Below are positions 27,366 to 36,067 of a stretch of DNA of 64,000 bases, one piece after another. The notes under the pieces are model-generated. The model did no database searches. It was not told the DNA's origin and saw only the letters and a list, made by a program, of their open reading frames with translations. A program made the translations under genes and the position numbers. This DNA comes from Oscillospiraceae bacterium (GTDB taxonomy: Bacteria > Bacillota > Clostridia > Oscillospirales > Acutalibacteraceae): contig JAITDE010000069.1 of assembly GCA_031282735.1 (NCBI GenBank), positions 1-64,000 of the forward strand, given 5' to 3'. Every line of letters starts with the position of its first letter. The first letter of the stretch is position 1.

Positions 27366-27442
27366 GCGCCGATAGCTCAGCTGGATAGAGCGTCTGGCTA
27401 CGGACCAGAAGGTCGGGAGTTCGAATCTTCTTCGGCGTACCA
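27366..27442 (+). tRNA. tRNA-Arg (anticodon ACG), CCA encoded
   Basis: 77 nt with a full cloverleaf: acceptor GCGCCGA/TCGGCGT, D arm GCTC/GAGC, anticodon stem TCTGG/CCAGA with loop CTACGGA (ACG), T loop TTCGAAT and an encoded CCA. The first base pair is G-U, and the T stem (GGGAG/CTTCT) has two G-U pairs, so it is a relatively weak fold. Confidence 0.93.
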
Positions 27443-27444
27443 AG

Positions 27445-27475
27445 GAACCCGTTGATCAAACGGGTTCTTTTTATT
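27445..27475 (+). terminator. Terminator of tRNA-Arg
   Basis: GAACCCGTT, short loop, AACGGGTTC followed by TTTTTATTTT, starting 3 bases after the tRNA. Confidence 0.88.
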
Positions 27476-27558
27476 TTGATGCCGGTCGTCTGTTTGTCAA
27501 CGCCAACGCAAGCCCGCAGAGGTTTTCTCCACGGGCTTGCGCTTTGTTTTGAAACAGG

Positions 27559-27966
27559 TTAGGCGCTCTCAGGCACCGCGGCGGAGTTTGCAAATGTGTC
27601 AAGGAATGGGAGACCCGCATCCAAATCAAGGTTCAACCTGGCAGCGCGCACAAGCGTGACCGCCACAAAGGAAATTTCAAGCGTATCGCTCGTTTTGAAC
27701 ATGTCGGTTTTTGTGAGCAAACCCCGCTCGTAGCTAATTTGGACTTCTTTAAAATAGGTATCCGTCGCGGGAACCGATTCAAAATAAGGCTCGGCTCGGT
27801 AGGGGGATGCGTCCAGGTTGAACGACGAAACAAGCGATTTGAGCCATTCGCCCACCGTCAACCCGGGAACTTGCGCGGGATCACCTGTGATTCCGGTGAA
27901 AAATGGTGTGATTAACCCGAACAATGCCATGATGATCGCCATGATAAATGAGAAAAACGCCTTCAT
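27559..27966 (-). CDS. Exported or membrane-anchored protein of unknown function
   Basis: 135 residues. N-terminus MKAFFSFIMAIIMALFGLITPFF is a hydrophobic signal/anchor; the rest is hydrophilic. 'YFKEVQISYERGLLTKTDMFKTSDTLEISFVAVTLVRAARL' weakly recalls an S-layer homology repeat, but the match is too short to assign. The N-terminal segment is strikingly similar, also at DNA level, to the start of the neighbouring CDP-glycerol transferase gene, suggesting a shared or copied leader. AGGAG ribosome site and its own promoter. Confidence 0.7.
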   Translation of the reverse strand: MKAFFSFIMAIIMALFGLITPFFTGITGDPAQVPGLTVGEWLKSLVSSFNLDASPYRAEPYFESVPATDTYFKEVQISYERGLLTKTDMFKTSDTLEISFVAVTLVRAARLNLDLDAGLPFLDTFANSAAVPESA

Positions 27967-28081
27967 ACTGCTCCTACTTTCATAAAAAAATCATGCACGG
28001 ATAAACGAAGAAATGCCGCTTTTGCCGGTCGCCATTGCGCAAGGCGAGGCAAAGCAAAAGATGGACTTCCCCTTGCAGTGC

Positions 28082-28110
28082 AGTATAGCACATCGGCAAA
28101 AAAATGGCAA
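28082..28110 (-). promoter_or_regulatory. Promoter of the exported protein gene
   Basis: On the minus strand TTGCCA, 17 bases (T-rich), TATACT, about 115 bp before the start codon. The leader between contains no obvious structure beyond short GC repeats. Confidence 0.65.
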
Positions 28111-28185
28111 GCGATTTATCAAAAATAAGTTGTGATATGGCGAAAAAAACAACATCAAATTTATATTTTTGTATAAAACGCTTTT

Positions 28186-29358
28186 TTAGCCTTGTTTGTC
28201 TTCCGTCAAAAAATCCGCAATCCGCTTTGAGGCACCGCCATCCAACGTTCCAATATGATATGCGGCAAAAGCGGCGCGTTTGGATTGGTTGACATCAGGC
28301 TTTGCAAGCTCGTCCAACAAATCCGCAAAGCGCACGGTGATCTCGCAGGGAGCGGAGACCGAAAAGTCAACATAAAAATCCCGTTCCGTTTTATAGGCAT
28401 CCAAATCGAAGCAATACAAAAAAACAGGGACATCCAGCACGGCGGCATCAAGGCAAATGGAGGAATAATCGGTAATCAGCGCGTCACAGGCCGCCAAAAG
28501 CTTGATGGTATCGGAATATTTCGCGCAGTCGATTACGCCGTGCGTCTCGCTTGGTATTTTGGCCGCCGATCGCGGATGCACGCGCACAAGCAGGATTGTG
28601 TTTGCACCGAAACGCGCCTGAAATTGATCAAAACGGAAGTTCTCCAGCAAAGCGGCATCCGCTTTTGGATTGTCGCGCAGTGTTGGCGCGTACAGGATGA
28701 TTCGCTTGTTTTTTGTTTGCGGAAATTGCAGTTCAAACGCCTCGCGCGCCTTTTGCTTGCTGAATCCATGGCAAAGCACATCCAAGCGGGGTGCGCCGAG
28801 CGGCAGCACAACCGATAGAGGGACGCCGAACGCTTCGGCGTAAAACGGCGCGACACGCGGGCTTGAGCAGACGACCGCGTCATATTTAGCGCCAGCCTTT
28901 CGCACGCATTCGCGCACCGCTTGCGGCAAATCGAGGCTCAATCCGAACCGTTTCAACGCGCCTTCCGCATGCCAAATCTGCACAATTTTTGTTTTTTTTG
29001 AAAACCGCAGGCTACCCAGCGGCATGAAATTGTCGTTAAGTAAAACGGCGGATGCCGTTGCAAAATGATAAGCTTGCAGGAGAAGTAGGCGCGGCGAACG
29101 TTTTTGAGCGGGCGTTATATACACGGTTTTGCCGCGTTGGATCAGTTCGTTCACGACGCAATCAAGCGATTCACGCACTCGATGCGGCGCAAAAAGCACA
29201 ATTTTGTTCGGGCGAATGGGGCAAACACGAAAAAAATGAAACGCGCAGGCGAAAGAGCGATAAAACAAACTTGTGATAAACCTAAACAATGTAATAATGG
29301 TTGTCACGATGAATGAGATAAACGCCTTGATCCTGCTCTTCTTGATTTTTTGCATCAT
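28186..29358 (-). CDS. CDP-glycerol glycerophosphotransferase (TagB/TagF-like)
   Basis: 390 residues. An N-terminal hydrophobic segment (about 10-35) is followed by a GT-B-like domain of the teichoic-acid polymerase family. Motifs: 'IVQIWHAEGALKRFG', 'ILYAPTLRDN', 'RVHPRS' and 'ALITDYSSICLDAAVLDVPVF'. Such enzymes transfer glycerol- or ribitol-phosphate from CDP donors at the membrane. Primer or polymerase activity cannot be told from sequence. It lies downstream of an ATP-grasp gene and a tiny membrane protein. The start is ATG 29358 or 29355 after AGGAG. A class B repeat lies in its 5' spacer. Confidence 0.88.
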   Translation of the reverse strand: MMQKIKKSRIKAFISFIVTTIITLFRFITSLFYRSFACAFHFFRVCPIRPNKIVLFAPHRVRESLDCVVNELIQRGKTVYITPAQKRSPRLLLLQAYHFATASAVLLNDNFMPLGSLRFSKKTKIVQIWHAEGALKRFGLSLDLPQAVRECVRKAGAKYDAVVCSSPRVAPFYAEAFGVPLSVVLPLGAPRLDVLCHGFSKQKAREAFELQFPQTKNKRIILYAPTLRDNPKADAALLENFRFDQFQARFGANTILLVRVHPRSAAKIPSETHGVIDCAKYSDTIKLLAACDALITDYSSICLDAAVLDVPVFLYCFDLDAYKTERDFYVDFSVSAPCEITVRFADLLDELAKPDVNQSKRAAFAAYHIGTLDGGASKRIADFLTEDKQG

Positions 29359-29384
29359 GGTCTCCTGTCAAAATCGCGCTTGGA

Positions 29385-29440
29385 AAGTTCTTTTGCTTCT
29401 TTTCTTTCAAGAAAAGAAGAGAAAAAACATAAAAAAAGAA
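29385..29440 (+). repeat. Interspersed repeat, class B
   Basis: 'AAAGTTCTTTTGCTTCTTTTCTTTCAAGAAAAGAAGAGAAAA', almost identical to the copies at 13.4 and 62.4 kb, but without the GCGAAGCG core. It lies between the small membrane protein gene and the CDP-glycerol transferase gene. Confidence 0.75.
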
Positions 29441-29462
29441 GAGAAAAACAAATAAAACCCCG

Positions 29463-29561
29463 TCACCGAAACAGCGCGGAAATGCCCGCGCCCATGACGC
29501 CGAGCAGCATCAGTCCCGCCATGATGAGCGCGACGAGGCGCACAATTTTTGAACGATTCAT
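29463..29561 (-). CDS. 32-residue single-pass membrane microprotein
   Basis: Too short for the ORF track. The product MNRSKIVRLVALIMAGLML... is a basic head, one ~20-residue hydrophobic helix and a short tail ending ALFR. Its ATG overlaps the stop of the ATP-grasp gene (ATGA on the minus strand), with AAGGAG in the last codons of that gene 8 bases upstream. This is strong evidence for translation. The length and layout recall very small Firmicute membrane proteins (DUF4044/Prli42 type), but the sequence is too short to assign. Confidence 0.6.
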   Translation of the reverse strand: MNRSKIVRLVALIMAGLMLLGVMGAGISALFR

Positions 29562-30550
29562 GCAAAAATCTCCTTTGGAAGTAATTCGCGCAATATGGGG
29601 ATCAGCCCTGTTTTTGCGGGCGTGTGCGCGGGGAGTTGGCAAATATCATGACCCGGCAGGGCGTTCGCCTCCACCAAAACGGGAGCGGTTGGCGTGACGG
29701 CGACATCCCAGCCGAGGTAACGCACACTTGGTTCAACCAGCGCGGCGCGGCGGATCATCGCGAGACATTCCTGCCACAGGGGGATTTGAAATCCAACAAT
29801 CGCGGCGCCCGTCGTCGGATGCGCGGTGTGCGCCGTGCCGTTTTTGTCGGCGGCCGGATACACCACAATCCCTGTTTCAGCGTCAACTTTGGCGGCCATG
29901 CCGCCCGCGTTGAGGTTGTCGACGTTCGATTTATTGCCAATACGCAAAAACACGCCCAAAACATGCACATCACCATCCGCAAGCAACGTCATTACACGCA
30001 ACGTGTTGATGCAGCTTGGGTTGAGGGCGTTCATGCGCGGATGTTGGACGATGGGTTCTTCCCACAGCAAAAAGCCGTCTTGCGCGAGTTGTCCGGCATC
30101 GGCGCACGAGACTTTACGTACACCGCTCCCGCACATGCCGTCGGGAGTTTTTGCAAAAAACACGGGATGCTTCGCGCGGAACGCATCGATTTCACGCGGC
30201 GCGGCTTGGGTGATATCCAAAACGTCACGCCCCAAAAAATCCGCATAGAGCTTGCAAAAGCTCAGTTTGTTTTCGACAAGCGCGGCGCGGTCTTTTTGGT
30301 TGCAGGCGCGGATTAAATCGTTCGATTTGCCGCGCGTCAAATACGTTTCGCGTTGCGCTTTGGTGCGGTCATAAAACTCGAAAAGGCTGTAATCGCTGTA
30401 ACCCGCGCGGTAGCGGAATCCGCAGTAAACCATGTCCGCGAAAATTACAATAGCAGGTTTGCGCGTTTTTTTGCCGATCGCTTCGGCCGTTCGGCACATG
30501 CGTTTTGTGTCCATGCTACGGATGCGCCGTGCCAAATACCTCAATTGCAT
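29558..30550 (-). CDS. ATP-grasp protein of the sugar-transfer-associated type
   Basis: 330 residues. The central and C-terminal parts show ATP-grasp features: 'FFAKTPDGMCGSGVRKV' (phosphate loop), 'INTLRVMTLLADGDVHVLGVFLRIG', 'VDNLNAGGMAAKVDAETG' and 'LGWDVAVTPTAPVLVEANALPG' (metal-binding Glu and Asn). This best matches the ATP-grasp family linked to surface sugar transfer. It would activate a carboxylate and join it to an amine or similar acceptor; the substrate is unknown. Neighbouring CDP-glycerol transferase and microprotein genes support an envelope role. It starts 9 bp after dnaX with GAGG upstream. Confidence 0.8.
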   Translation of the reverse strand: MQLRYLARRIRSMDTKRMCRTAEAIGKKTRKPAIVIFADMVYCGFRYRAGYSDYSLFEFYDRTKAQRETYLTRGKSNDLIRACNQKDRAALVENKLSFCKLYADFLGRDVLDITQAAPREIDAFRAKHPVFFAKTPDGMCGSGVRKVSCADAGQLAQDGFLLWEEPIVQHPRMNALNPSCINTLRVMTLLADGDVHVLGVFLRIGNKSNVDNLNAGGMAAKVDAETGIVVYPAADKNGTAHTAHPTTGAAIVGFQIPLWQECLAMIRRAALVEPSVRYLGWDVAVTPTAPVLVEANALPGHDICQLPAHTPAKTGLIPILRELLPKEIFA

Positions 30551-30559
30551 GGCGAGCCT

Positions 30560-32176
30560 CTATTCATCTTGATTTTCGGATGGCGCGGCAAGTATGCCGA
30601 GTTGTTCCGCGCGTTCCGTGAGTTGCGCAAGGGGATCGACGGGCGTGTTTTCATCGGGGCGCAGGATGCCCAAACGCGGCTTTTTGCCTGTGATTGCCGC
30701 GATTGCGTCTTTCAGGCTTGCGGATTGCGCCGCGTTTTTGATAAACGAACCAAATCCGGCGTTGTTGGTTTTGATGAGCAAAAACTCGCCGCGCACGATG
30801 GCGGACGATCCCGCAAGCACGCCCGCGAGAGGCGCATTGCGCGTTTTGAGCACATCCAACACTTGTCCCCATTCCAAAAAGGCTCTATCCTGCCCCGTAG
30901 ACGGCGGCGCGGACGTGTCTTCGGCTTGCGGCGGCGCGGACATATTTTGCGTATTGACTTGCGCCGATTGCGCGTTTGTGCTTGTTTGACCGCGCAGGAC
31001 GCGCACAACGGATTCCAACGAAGCAACGCGCGTTTCGAGCGCGGTCACATTGGGCGACACGGATGCCGAAGCCGCCGGCGCTTTGTTTTCGGCGGGTGTG
31101 TCCGAACATAACCCAATCAGAGCAATTTCCATTTCCATGCGGCGGTCGGTGCTGCGGCGCAGGAGAACGCCGGCATCTTCCAGCGAACGCATCAAGCGCA
31201 GCAATTGCGGCGTTGCGAAGCGTTTTGCCTGTTCGCGGAAACGCGCCTGATCTTCCGTCGTCGACAAAATCAAATCCTGCGGATTTTGCACGGCGTTGAT
31301 CACCAGCAAGTTGCGCACGTGCCCCAGTAGTTCCTCGCACAAGCGTTCCATGTCGATGGCGTCTTGATATAATGCATGCAAAAGTTCCAATATTTCGGCG
31401 ATATTTTTTGCGGAAATCGCATCGAGCAACGCAAAAAGATAACTGCGGTCGGCAATACCGATGCATCGCGAAACCGTTTCGGCAGTGATGGTTTGACCCT
31501 CCACACGGCAACGGTCGAGCAATGAAAGTGCGTCGCGCATCGCGCCGTCCGCCACACGGGCAAGCAATACTGCGCCGGATTGATCCAGTTCGATGGATTC
31601 TTCCGCCGCTACGAATTGCAGACGCGCCGCAATGTCTTCAGCGGTGATGCGGTGAAAATCGAACCGCTGGCAACGCGAAAGCACCGTTGCGGGTAATTTG
31701 TGCACCTCGGTTGTGGCAAGAATAAACATAACGTAGGAGGGCGGCTCTTCCAAGGTTTTGAGCAAGGCGTTGAACGCGCCCGCGGAAAGCATGTGCACTT
31801 CGTCGATGATATACACGCGGTAGTTCCCCTGCGACGGCGTAAAATTGGTTTCCTCTCGCAGGTCGCGGATGTTGTCCACACCGTTGTTGCTGGCGGCGTC
31901 GATTTCGATCACATCCATCACGGTGCCCATGTCGATCCCCTTGCACATTTCGCAGGCGTTGCATGGTTCCCCGCCGTGCGGATGCAGACAATTAACGGCT
32001 TTTGCAAGCAAACGGGCGCATGACGTTTTGCCCGTGCCGCGCGGTCCTGTAAAAAGATAAGCGTGCGAAAGCCGTCCGCTTGCGAGCGCTTGTTTCAGCG
32101 TATCCGTCACGTGAGGCTGCCCGACAACTTCCGAAAACGTCTGCGAACGCCATTTGCGATAAAGCACTTGGTACAT
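30560..32176 (-). CDS. dnaX: DNA polymerase III gamma/tau subunit DnaX
   Basis: 538 residues. Clamp-loader ATPase: 'FTGPRGTGKTSCAR' (Walker A), a four-cysteine zinc module 'CLHPHGGEPCNACEMC', 'YIIDEVHMLS' (Walker B), and sensor 1 'ILATTEVHKLP'. A tau-like C-terminal part with a low-complexity linker (about 365-420) follows. The ATG at 32176 (MYQVLYRKWR) is the family start; the longer track ORF would run back through the SRP RNA. The usual neighbours yaaK and recR are missing; an ATP-grasp gene follows instead. Confidence 0.95.
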   Translation of the reverse strand: MYQVLYRKWRSQTFSEVVGQPHVTDTLKQALASGRLSHAYLFTGPRGTGKTSCARLLAKAVNCLHPHGGEPCNACEMCKGIDMGTVMDVIEIDAASNNGVDNIRDLREETNFTPSQGNYRVYIIDEVHMLSAGAFNALLKTLEEPPSYVMFILATTEVHKLPATVLSRCQRFDFHRITAEDIAARLQFVAAEESIELDQSGAVLLARVADGAMRDALSLLDRCRVEGQTITAETVSRCIGIADRSYLFALLDAISAKNIAEILELLHALYQDAIDMERLCEELLGHVRNLLVINAVQNPQDLILSTTEDQARFREQAKRFATPQLLRLMRSLEDAGVLLRRSTDRRMEMEIALIGLCSDTPAENKAPAASASVSPNVTALETRVASLESVVRVLRGQTSTNAQSAQVNTQNMSAPPQAEDTSAPPSTGQDRAFLEWGQVLDVLKTRNAPLAGVLAGSSAIVRGEFLLIKTNNAGFGSFIKNAAQSASLKDAIAAITGKKPRLGILRPDENTPVDPLAQLTERAEQLGILAAPSENQDE

Positions 32177-32223
32177 ATGTTGCTTGTCTCCTGTCTCCTG
32201 ATTCCACAACGTCATATAAAAAT

Positions 32224-32381
32224 CCAGCGACGGCTTGGCTCGATCATACAGCGCACAGGCTGACTGTGGCGCGCGCGATGCAACACTGAATGCTGCTCGG
32301 TTCCCCGCCTGACATGGTTCGTGCCAACCACGCCGCACAGAACCCACACGCCGTATGATCCAACCAAGGCAAACGCTGGAT
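32224..32381 (-). ncRNA. ffs: Signal recognition particle RNA
   Basis: About 157 nt. The apical domain IV reads ATGTCAGG-CGG-GGAA-CCG-AGCAGCAT: the GGAA tetraloop, a 3-bp stem and the conserved asymmetric/symmetric loop sequences bound by Ffh. The ends close by CCAGCG/CGCTGG, with a long helix GATCATAC/GTATGATC inside, and the 3' end is followed by ATTTTTAT. It has its own promoter and lies 48 bp upstream of dnaX, the common Firmicute arrangement. Length is between the E. coli 4.5S type and the B. subtilis scRNA. Confidence 0.88.
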
Positions 32382-32388
32382 TACTGAT

Positions 32389-32417
32389 AGTATAACTGAT
32401 TTTGCGGTGAATTGCAA
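32389..32417 (-). promoter_or_regulatory. Promoter of the SRP RNA
   Basis: On the minus strand TTGCAA, 17 bases, TATACT, ending 7-8 bp before the predicted RNA 5' end. Confidence 0.8.
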
Positions 32418-32456
32418 GTGTTTGAGATATTTTATCAAAAAAATCTCTGTTTCATG

Positions 32457-33224
32457 TCATGCGTCGGCGGTCAGTTCGCGCACATAGTTCTCAATGAACG
32501 CCGGCGCGTTTTCCCTGTGGTTTTCCACCAGCTTCACAATCGCGCTGCCGACAATAATGCCGTCGGCAACTTTGCGGATTTCCTGTGCCTGTTGCGGCGT
32601 GTGTACGCCAAAACCGATGGCTACGGGCAGATCGGTTGCCGCTTTGCACGCCCGCACCATTTTTGACAAATCCGTCGTGATTGCATGGCGCGTCCCCGTC
32701 ACGCCCATGGAGGACACCAAATAGATGAATCCCGACGCTTGCCGCGCAATTTCCGCAATCCTTTGTTCGGAAGTCGGCGCAATCAGCGATATCAAATCCA
32801 CGCCGTTTGCCTGCGTGATGCCCCTCAATTCGCCCTGCTCCTCAAACGGCATGTCGGGTATGATAATTCCATCCACGCCGACTGCCGCGCATTTGGCAAA
32901 AAACGCGTCGTAACCATAATGAAAAACCGGATTCAGGTAGGTCAAAAAGACGATGGGTATTTGTGTTTTGGCCCGCAATCGTTTTACCAAATCAAAGATT
33001 TTGTCAGTCGTTGTGCCCTGCGCCAGTGCGCGCAGGTTCGCCGCCTGAATCACAGGACCTTCCGCGATCGGATCGGAAAAAGGAATACCAATTTCAATCA
33101 GCGTCGCGCCGCCGCGAATCATGGCAAAAACGCATGCTTCGCAGATCTCCATGTTTGGGTCGCCGCCGGTCACAAAACCCAAAAAGGCTTTTTTGTTTCC
33201 GAACGCCTTCGCAATATTACTCAT
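32457..33224 (-). CDS. trpA: Tryptophan synthase alpha chain
   Basis: 255 residues. Cleaves indole-3-glycerol phosphate. The catalytic Glu and Asp are in '[16 protein letters not shown]' and '[11 protein letters not shown]'; '[10 protein letters not shown]' and '[10 protein letters not shown]' form the phosphate site. The ATG at 33224 overlaps the 3' end of trpB by 8 bp with AGGGGG upstream; the track start is inside trpB. It is the last gene of the run oad-trpB-trpA. Confidence 0.95.
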   Translation of the reverse strand: MSNIAKAFGNKKAFLGFVTGGDPNMEICEACVFAMIRGGATLIEIGIPFSDPIAEGPVIQAANLRALAQGTTTDKIFDLVKRLRAKTQIPIVFLTYLNPVFHYGYDAFFAKCAAVGVDGIIIPDMPFEEQGELRGITQANGVDLISLIAPTSEQRIAEIARQASGFIYLVSSMGVTGTRHAITTDLSKMVRACKAATDLPVAIGFGVHTPQQAQEIRKVADGIIVGSAIVKLVENHRENAPAFIENYVRELTADA

Positions 33225-34401
33225 GAATGTCAACCCCCTGATAGCGGGCAATCGCGGCCACATCTTTGTCGCCGCGCCCCGAAAGGCACAAAATCACACT
33301 GTCGTCTTTGGAAAGCGCCGGAATCAATTTGATGGCGTGCGCCACGGCGTGCGCACTTTCGATCGCGCAGATGATTCCCTCTGTTCGCGCCAAAAAAACA
33401 AAAGCATCCACGGCCTCGTCGTCGGTTACAGGCACATATTCCGCGCGCCCTGTTTCGTACAAATGGGCATGTTCAGGCCCGATTCCGGGGTAGTCAAGCC
33501 CCGCCGAAATCGAATAGACAGGGGCGATCTGTCCCTGGTCGTTTTGGCAAAAAAAAGATTTCATGCCGTGGAAGACACCCAGTGTGCCTTTTGCGATGGA
33601 AGCGGCATGTTGCGGTGTATCAATCCCGCGTCCTGCCGCCTCACAGCCGATCAGGCGCACGCCCGCGTCCGGAATAAAATGATAAAACATCCCCATGGCG
33701 TTGCTGCCGCCGCCCACGCAAGCCACCACCGCCGCAGGCAATTTGCCCTCGCGCTCCAAAATTTGCGCGCGCGCTTCTTTGCTGATGACGCTCTGAAAAT
33801 CGCGCACGATGGTCGGGAATGGGTGCGGACCCATCACAGAGCCTAAAACGTAGTGCGTATCGCGCGTACGGCGCACCCATTCGCGCATGGTTTCGTTGAC
33901 GGCATCTTTGAGCGTCATCGTGCCGCTGGTGACGGGGTTGACCTTGCTCCCGAGCAGTTCCATGCGGTAGACGTTCAGGGCTTGGCGTTCGGTATCCTCC
34001 TTGCCCATAAAGATTTCGCATTCCATGCCGAGCAGTGCGGCCGCCGTCGCCGTCGCCACGCCGTGCTGACCCGCGCCCGTTTCGGCAATTACGCGGGTTT
34101 TGCCCATGCGTTGGGCGAGCAGAACTTGCCCCAAAACGTTGTTGATTTTATGCGATCCCGTGTGATTCAAGTCTTCACGCTTGAGATAAACACGTGCGCC
34201 GCCGAGTGCTTTTGTCATTTTTTCGGCGTAATACAATAGCGACGGTCGCCCCGCGTAATCGCGCAACAGAGCGCCGAGTTCCGCCGTGAAATCCGGATCG
34301 TCCTTATACCGGGCATACGCGGTTTCGAGCGCGTGAATTTCGTTCATCAATGTTTCGGGAATATACTGCCCGCCAAAGTCGCCGAATCTGCCTGTTTTCA
34401 A
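33217..34401 (-). CDS. trpB: Tryptophan synthase beta chain
   Basis: 394 residues. PLP-dependent condensation of indole and serine. '[15 protein letters not shown]' at the start, the PLP lysine K85 in '[13 protein letters not shown]', and the phosphate loop '[12 protein letters not shown]' are diagnostic of the TrpB1 type. It begins with TTG at 34401, 6 bases after GGGAGGG. The gap to oadB is 76 bp without a clear promoter or terminator, so it could be read from the oad transcript. Confidence 0.95.
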   Translation of the reverse strand: MKTGRFGDFGGQYIPETLMNEIHALETAYARYKDDPDFTAELGALLRDYAGRPSLLYYAEKMTKALGGARVYLKREDLNHTGSHKINNVLGQVLLAQRMGKTRVIAETGAGQHGVATATAAALLGMECEIFMGKEDTERQALNVYRMELLGSKVNPVTSGTMTLKDAVNETMREWVRRTRDTHYVLGSVMGPHPFPTIVRDFQSVISKEARAQILEREGKLPAAVVACVGGGSNAMGMFYHFIPDAGVRLIGCEAAGRGIDTPQHAASIAKGTLGVFHGMKSFFCQNDQGQIAPVYSISAGLDYPGIGPEHAHLYETGRAEYVPVTDDEAVDAFVFLARTEGIICAIESAHAVAHAIKLIPALSKDDSVILCLSGRGDKDVAAIARYQGVDIHE

Positions 34402-34477
34402 TCAAAACCCTCCCAAACTGCGTTTTGCCTTGCGTTTTTGCTTCTGATCTCATCATAAGAACAAGACAAGTATAATC

Positions 34478-35668
34478 TCAACCAAAAACCGTCAGCAAAA
34501 AGCCGGCCATAACCGCCGAGCCAATCACACCCGCAACGTTAGCCCCCATGGCGTGCATCAGCAAAAAGTTGCCCGGCAAATATTTCGCACCCTCGCGTTG
34601 CGAAACACGCGCCGCCATCGGCACTGCCGAAACGCCCGCCGAACCAATCAACGGATTGACCTTGCCCTTGGTGATGATATAAAGCAATTTGCCGAAGAGC
34701 AAGCCGCCAACGGTGGAAAATGAAAACGCGACCAAGCCGAGAATGATGATTTTGATGGTTTTTGGCGCAAGAAACGCCGTGCCTTCGGCGGTTGCGCCAA
34801 CGCTGATGCCAAGCAGGATTGTGACGATGTTCATCAGCTGGTTTTGCGCGGTGTCGCTCAACCGTTGCGTAACGCCGCATTCGCGCAGCAAGTTGCCGAA
34901 CATCAGCATGCCGAGCAACGGCGCGACGGTTGGCAGGATAAATACCGTGAGCACAAGCACGATCACGGGGAAAATGATGCGTTCGATTTTACTCACTTTG
35001 CGCGTTTGGGTCATTTTGACCGAACGCTCTTTCGGCGTGGTGAGCAACTTCATCAACGGCGGTTGAATGAACGGGATGAGCGCCATGTAGGAGTATGCCG
35101 CAATGGTGATGCCGCCCATCAGTTCAGGCGCTAATTTTCCTGAAAGGAAGATGGCCGTCGGACCATCCGCTCCGCCGATGATGCCGATGCTGGCGGCCTG
35201 TTCGGGCGTGAATCCAAGAACAATCGCAATCACGAACGCAACCGAAATGCCCAACTGTGCCGCCGCGCCCAAAAGCAAGCTGGCGGGGTTCGCGAGCAAC
35301 GGACCAAAATCGGTCATTGCGCCAATGCCCAAAAAAATGATGCATGGGAATACGCTGCTCTTCACGCCCATATAGAACAATCGGAGCAAGCCCGTGTCAT
35401 ACCAATGACTGACGCCGTCGGCGGCTTCCGCGTTGAACAGCCCCACAGGGTCGTTGAACACATCAACGCCCGGCAGGTTGACCAACAGCATACCGAACGC
35501 GATCGGAACAAGCAAAAGCGGTTCGCAATCCTTAAAAATCGCGAAATAGAGCAAAACGAAACTGAGTAAGATCATAACGACATTCTGCCAATGGAATACA
35601 CCGTCGGCAAACAATTGCGCAATACCCGAAGAACCCCACAGCCCCTGCAAAATCTCAATGAGTGACAA
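34478..35668 (-). CDS. oadB: Na+-translocating decarboxylase beta subunit (OadB-type)
   Basis: 396 residues, strongly hydrophobic with about nine membrane segments. 'IGGADGPTAIFLSGKLAPELMG' (carrying the conserved Asp of the Na+ pathway) and 'LLRECGVTQRLSDTAQNQLMN' identify the OadB/GcdB/MmdB family. It couples decarboxylation of carboxybiotin to Na+ export. It is the last gene of the four-gene oad set; its specificity follows from the alpha subunit upstream. Confidence 0.95.
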   Translation of the reverse strand: MSLIEILQGLWGSSGIAQLFADGVFHWQNVVMILLSFVLLYFAIFKDCEPLLLVPIAFGMLLVNLPGVDVFNDPVGLFNAEAADGVSHWYDTGLLRLFYMGVKSSVFPCIIFLGIGAMTDFGPLLANPASLLLGAAAQLGISVAFVIAIVLGFTPEQAASIGIIGGADGPTAIFLSGKLAPELMGGITIAAYSYMALIPFIQPPLMKLLTTPKERSVKMTQTRKVSKIERIIFPVIVLVLTVFILPTVAPLLGMLMFGNLLRECGVTQRLSDTAQNQLMNIVTILLGISVGATAEGTAFLAPKTIKIIILGLVAFSFSTVGGLLFGKLLYIITKGKVNPLIGSAGVSAVPMAARVSQREGAKYLPGNFLLMHAMGANVAGVIGSAVMAGFLLTVFG

Positions 35669-35692
35669 AGCCTTTTTCCCTCCCTCGTGCGG

Positions 35693-36064
35693 TTAGATAA
35701 CAAGCAAGATGTCGCCTGTGTCGACGGTTGCGCCTTTTTGCGCCGCGATTTGTTTGACCACACCATCGGAAGGCGCGGAAATATCGTTTTCCATTTTCAT
35801 GGCTTCCAACACAACAAGAACTTGACCGACCTTGACGCTGTCGCCGACCGCAACAAGAACAGAAAGGATCGTGCCCGGCATAGGCGATTCAATGACCGTG
35901 CCCTGCGCCTGGACGGCGGGCGCGGTCTGCGCGGGAGCGGGAGCGGGTGCAACGGGAGCCGTCGCAACGGGGATTTTTACGTCCTCGACGCCCAACAGAA
36001 CCGCTTCGCTTTTTTCGACTTCCACTTCATAGATCTTGCCGCCGAGCGTTACTTTGTATATCAT
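35693..36064 (-). CDS. Biotin carboxyl carrier subunit of the Na+-pumping decarboxylase
   Basis: 123 residues. Short N-terminal domain, an Ala/Pro-rich flexible linker (about 32-52), and a biotinyl domain with the attachment lysine K90 in 'LEAMKMEN'. It ferries the carboxyl group from the alpha to the beta subunit. In some bacteria this domain is fused to the alpha subunit; here it is separate. It starts 3 bp after oadG. Confidence 0.95.
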   Translation of the reverse strand: MIYKVTLGGKIYEVEVEKSEAVLLGVEDVKIPVATAPVAPAPAPAQTAPAVQAQGTVIESPMPGTILSVLVAVGDSVKVGQVLVVLEAMKMENDISAPSDGVVKQIAAQKGATVDTGDILLVI

Positions 36065-36067
36065 CGT

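Noticed and set aside
27258-27443. 61-residue minus-strand ORF (MVRRRRFELPTFW...)
   Set aside because: It is the antisense of tRNA-Arg, a well-known source of false ORFs.
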